Positions 19,701 to 20,472 of a stretch of 20,472 nucleotides of DNA are shown in pieces. The notes under the pieces were generated by a model. That model ran no database searches, was not told the DNA's origin, and saw nothing but the letters and a program-made list of their open reading frames with translations. Origin of the DNA: Chromera velia. Lineage: Eukaryota > Sar > Chromeraceae. Position numbers and translations under genes: made by a program. Location: the NCBI GenBank assembly GCA_018398765.1, contig JAHBMJ010000873.1, forward strand, positions 1 through 20,472. The letters are read 5' to 3'. How positions within the stretch are numbered: the first letter of the stretch is position 1; every line of letters starts with the position of its first letter.

Positions 19701-20422
19701 TCTCTCTCTCTCTCTCTCTTTTTTGTGTGTGTGTGTTTGTGCGTGTGTGTGATTGCTCTTCCCGGTCCCCTCGGATCCCGCGCGATGGTTTCAAATCATG
19801 GGGCCTTGTGCATTGAAGGGAGCATGCAGTCAAAGAAGACTGCAAAAAATGTTTCCTGTAGTTGGTGCGTGAGAAATCAAAGTGGTCCTTTTCTTCTTTT
19901 ATCTCCCTCTCTCTGTGCCCACCTGTTTGTTTGGACTGCAATATTTTCTCTGGTTTGTTTTATTTTTGCAGGAAATGGGCGTGTTCTCAGCAGCGTCCGA
20001 GGGTGACTCTTCCTCTTCTTCCTCTACGGCTGCAACGACTTCAAGTGTCGGGCAGCCTCTCCTGCTTCGATGCAACCATGCCTTTCACTCCCACTGCATC
20101 CGTAGCTGGGTGAACACAGGTAGGTAGGTGGGTGGGTGCATGGAGGGTCCTGCAGGGGATGAAATGAACAGGCAGATGAGTGAGTGAGTGAGTGAGAGGG
20201 TAGGTCTCTTGGTTTTTTTCTCTTTCTTTCTTTGTGTTCTTTGGGAGGGCGTCAGATGATCCGAAGATAGCGGGGAGGCCCATGCAGATCGATACATGCA
20301 TGCATACATGCATACATACATGCATGGATGGATGGATGGATGCAGACAGGGCTGCTGGGTGTCCAATCTGCCGACATCCCGTGATCAATCAAGAGGAGAT
20401 GAGGTAAGTTCGTGAGTCTCCG

Positions 20423-20472
<50 letters not shown>
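13140..20472 (+). CDS. gp78(AMFR)/HRD1-family transmembrane RING-H2 E3 ubiquitin ligase, 3' part outside the window
   Basis: Model exons: 13140-13391, 13830-13869, 14121-14152, 14538-14583, 15303-15355, 16418-16500, 16858-16900, 17558-17640, 18146-18207, 18507-18572, 18906-18943, 19090-19139, 19353-19413, 19972-20119, 20346-20403. About 371 residues are visible. An in-frame TAG at 13122-13124 supports the ATG at 13140. Several hydrophobic spans come first; the block FESRKLVERVLLFL, then HTDDLLAWALW and FLKDRV, follows the order of gp78-type ligases. A Tyr/Glu segment (EALLYVES), two more spans and a basic helix (IRSHRRAKEYLETR) lead to the RING-H2. The family ubiquitinates ER-associated degradation substrates from the ER membrane. 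The exon 5 to exon 6 join is the least certain. Any C-terminal CUE or p97-binding region, which would separate gp78 from HRD1, lies past the window. Confidence 0.8.
13705..13737. repeat. (GT)n microsatellite
   Basis: About 16 GT units in intron 1 (13392-13829) of the E3-ligase gene. The remaining 440 nt of this intron stay open in one frame but look non-coding. Confidence 0.9.
14173..14273. repeat. (CA)n microsatellite, about 100 bp
   Basis: The longest dinucleotide array in the window, with occasional ACGC/ATAC interruptions, near the 5' end of E3-ligase intron 3. No stop occurs in the frame of exon 3 through it. Confidence 0.95.
14584..15302 (+). other. E3-ligase intron 4
   Basis: Starts GTCAGTCTGTCAGTCACG and ends GCAAGCAG. 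It contains a (CTTT)n tract at 15041-15065 and no convincing exon; a hydrophilic open stretch at 14672-14790 does not fit the protein family. Confidence 0.6.
15356..16417 (+). other. E3-ligase intron 5 with poly-G tract
   Basis: About 1.06 kb between KDRV exon 5 and exon 6. It holds a 16-nt poly-G at 15854-15869 and a possible small exon at 15982-16011 (DSWGFGDNKM, phase 2 to 0, TGCAG acceptor, GTAACC donor). That exon would fit only if exon 5 ended at an earlier donor. Confidence 0.5.
16710..16769. repeat. (CT)n followed by (GT)n
   Basis: Pyrimidine-rich compound microsatellite in intron 6 (16501-16857) of the E3-ligase gene, upstream of two GCAG acceptors. Confidence 0.9.
16901..17557 (+). 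other. E3-ligase intron 7
   Basis: Donor GAG/GTCGGT and acceptor GCATGCAG. It contains purine-rich simple sequence, a poly-G at 17188-17199 and an exon-like stretch ending AAAG/GTAGGA at 17310. No frame-consistent exon was found. Confidence 0.6.
17641..17668. repeat. (GTCA)n array starting exactly at a 5' splice site
   Basis: Six GTCA units begin with the first two bases of intron 8 of the E3-ligase gene and then become GTGAGTCATTGC. Confidence 0.95.
19465..19540. repeat. (CTTT)n microsatellite
   Basis: About 18 CTTT units with rare interruptions in intron 13 (19414-19971), which also carries (CT)n at 19698-19721 and GT repeats to about 19750. Confidence 0.95.
20120..20345 (+). repeat. E3-ligase intron 14, bounded by period-4 repeats at both ends
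   Basis: Begins GTAGGTAGGTGGGTGGGTG. It contains (GAGT)n at about 20177-20196 and ends with (CATA)/(CATG)/(GATG) repeats at about 20282-20340 that run into TGCAG. Confidence 0.85.
20424..20472. repeat. (GT)n microsatellite reaching the window edge
   Basis: At least 24 GT units within intron 15 of the E3-ligase gene, about 20 nt after its GTAAGT donor. The array is cut by the window end. Confidence 0.95.

Larger units (their letters stand above)
19353..20403 (+). other. RING-H2 finger of the E3 ligase, split over three exons
   Basis: Exon 13 ends with CVICRE, exon 14 carries RCNHAFHSHCIRSWV, and exon 15 carries GCPICRHPV. By model numbering the eight zinc ligands are C298, C301, C337, H339, H342, C345, C358 and C361. 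This is the complete C3H2C3 pattern, with the conserved Pro and Trp that help form the E2-binding face. The 35-residue loop between ligands 2 and 3 is longer than in most relatives and mostly Ser/Thr-rich, encoded by (TCN)n codons at 20008-20045. Junctions are phase 0 (GAG to GAA) and phase 1 (ACAG to AC). Confidence 0.9.

Noticed and set aside
19156-19752. Plus-strand open frame of 198 codons
   Set aside because: It spans intron sequence with (CTTT)n, giving Phe/Leu/Ser runs. The real exon at 19353-19413 is partly in it, but in the splice-defined frame only.

Overview
The window is nuclear DNA of an intron-dense eukaryote, probably a unicellular protist. The evidence is three split genes with GT-AG introns, many tiny exons (32-83 nt), long tandem microsatellites in the introns, and no operon-like layout. 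An alveolate or other chromist is my guess; the sequence does not fix the lineage. There are no rRNA or tRNA genes, CRISPR arrays, phage genes or transposase genes that I can see.

Layout. (1) 1-195, plus strand: the apparent last exon of a gene entering from the left, with AATAAA at 265-270. (2) 651-12232, minus strand: about 20 exons. The first five encode a CAMK-group Ser/Thr kinase domain. A 1.08-kb exon then encodes a Pro/Gly/Gln-rich disordered stretch, and the rest encodes a long, mostly alpha-helical region I do not recognise. Phase and splice signals favour one fused protein of about 1455 residues. A split into a 329-residue kinase (stop at 9385) and a separate downstream gene (ATG at 9196) is the alternative. 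(3) 12233-13139: a divergent intergenic region with a GC-rich palindromic core, probably the shared promoter. (4) 13140 to beyond 20472, plus strand: a multi-membrane-span RING-H2 E3 ubiquitin ligase of the gp78(AMFR)/HRD1 family, 15 exons visible, continuing past the right edge.

Exon joins were chosen by reading-frame phase, protein-family expectation and splice signals. Cumulative phases close exactly in the kinase-helical gene, and in the ligase apart from one adjustable exon end. Two whole-window patterns stand out. About 27 of 33 acceptors are TGCAG. Roughly 14 introns start with a tetranucleotide array in register with the GTNNGT donor, as if the 5' splice site had been copied into the intron.

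Functionally, the ligase should act in ER-associated degradation. The kinase is signalling-type with all core catalytic residues. Nothing beyond the shared intergenic region links the two.
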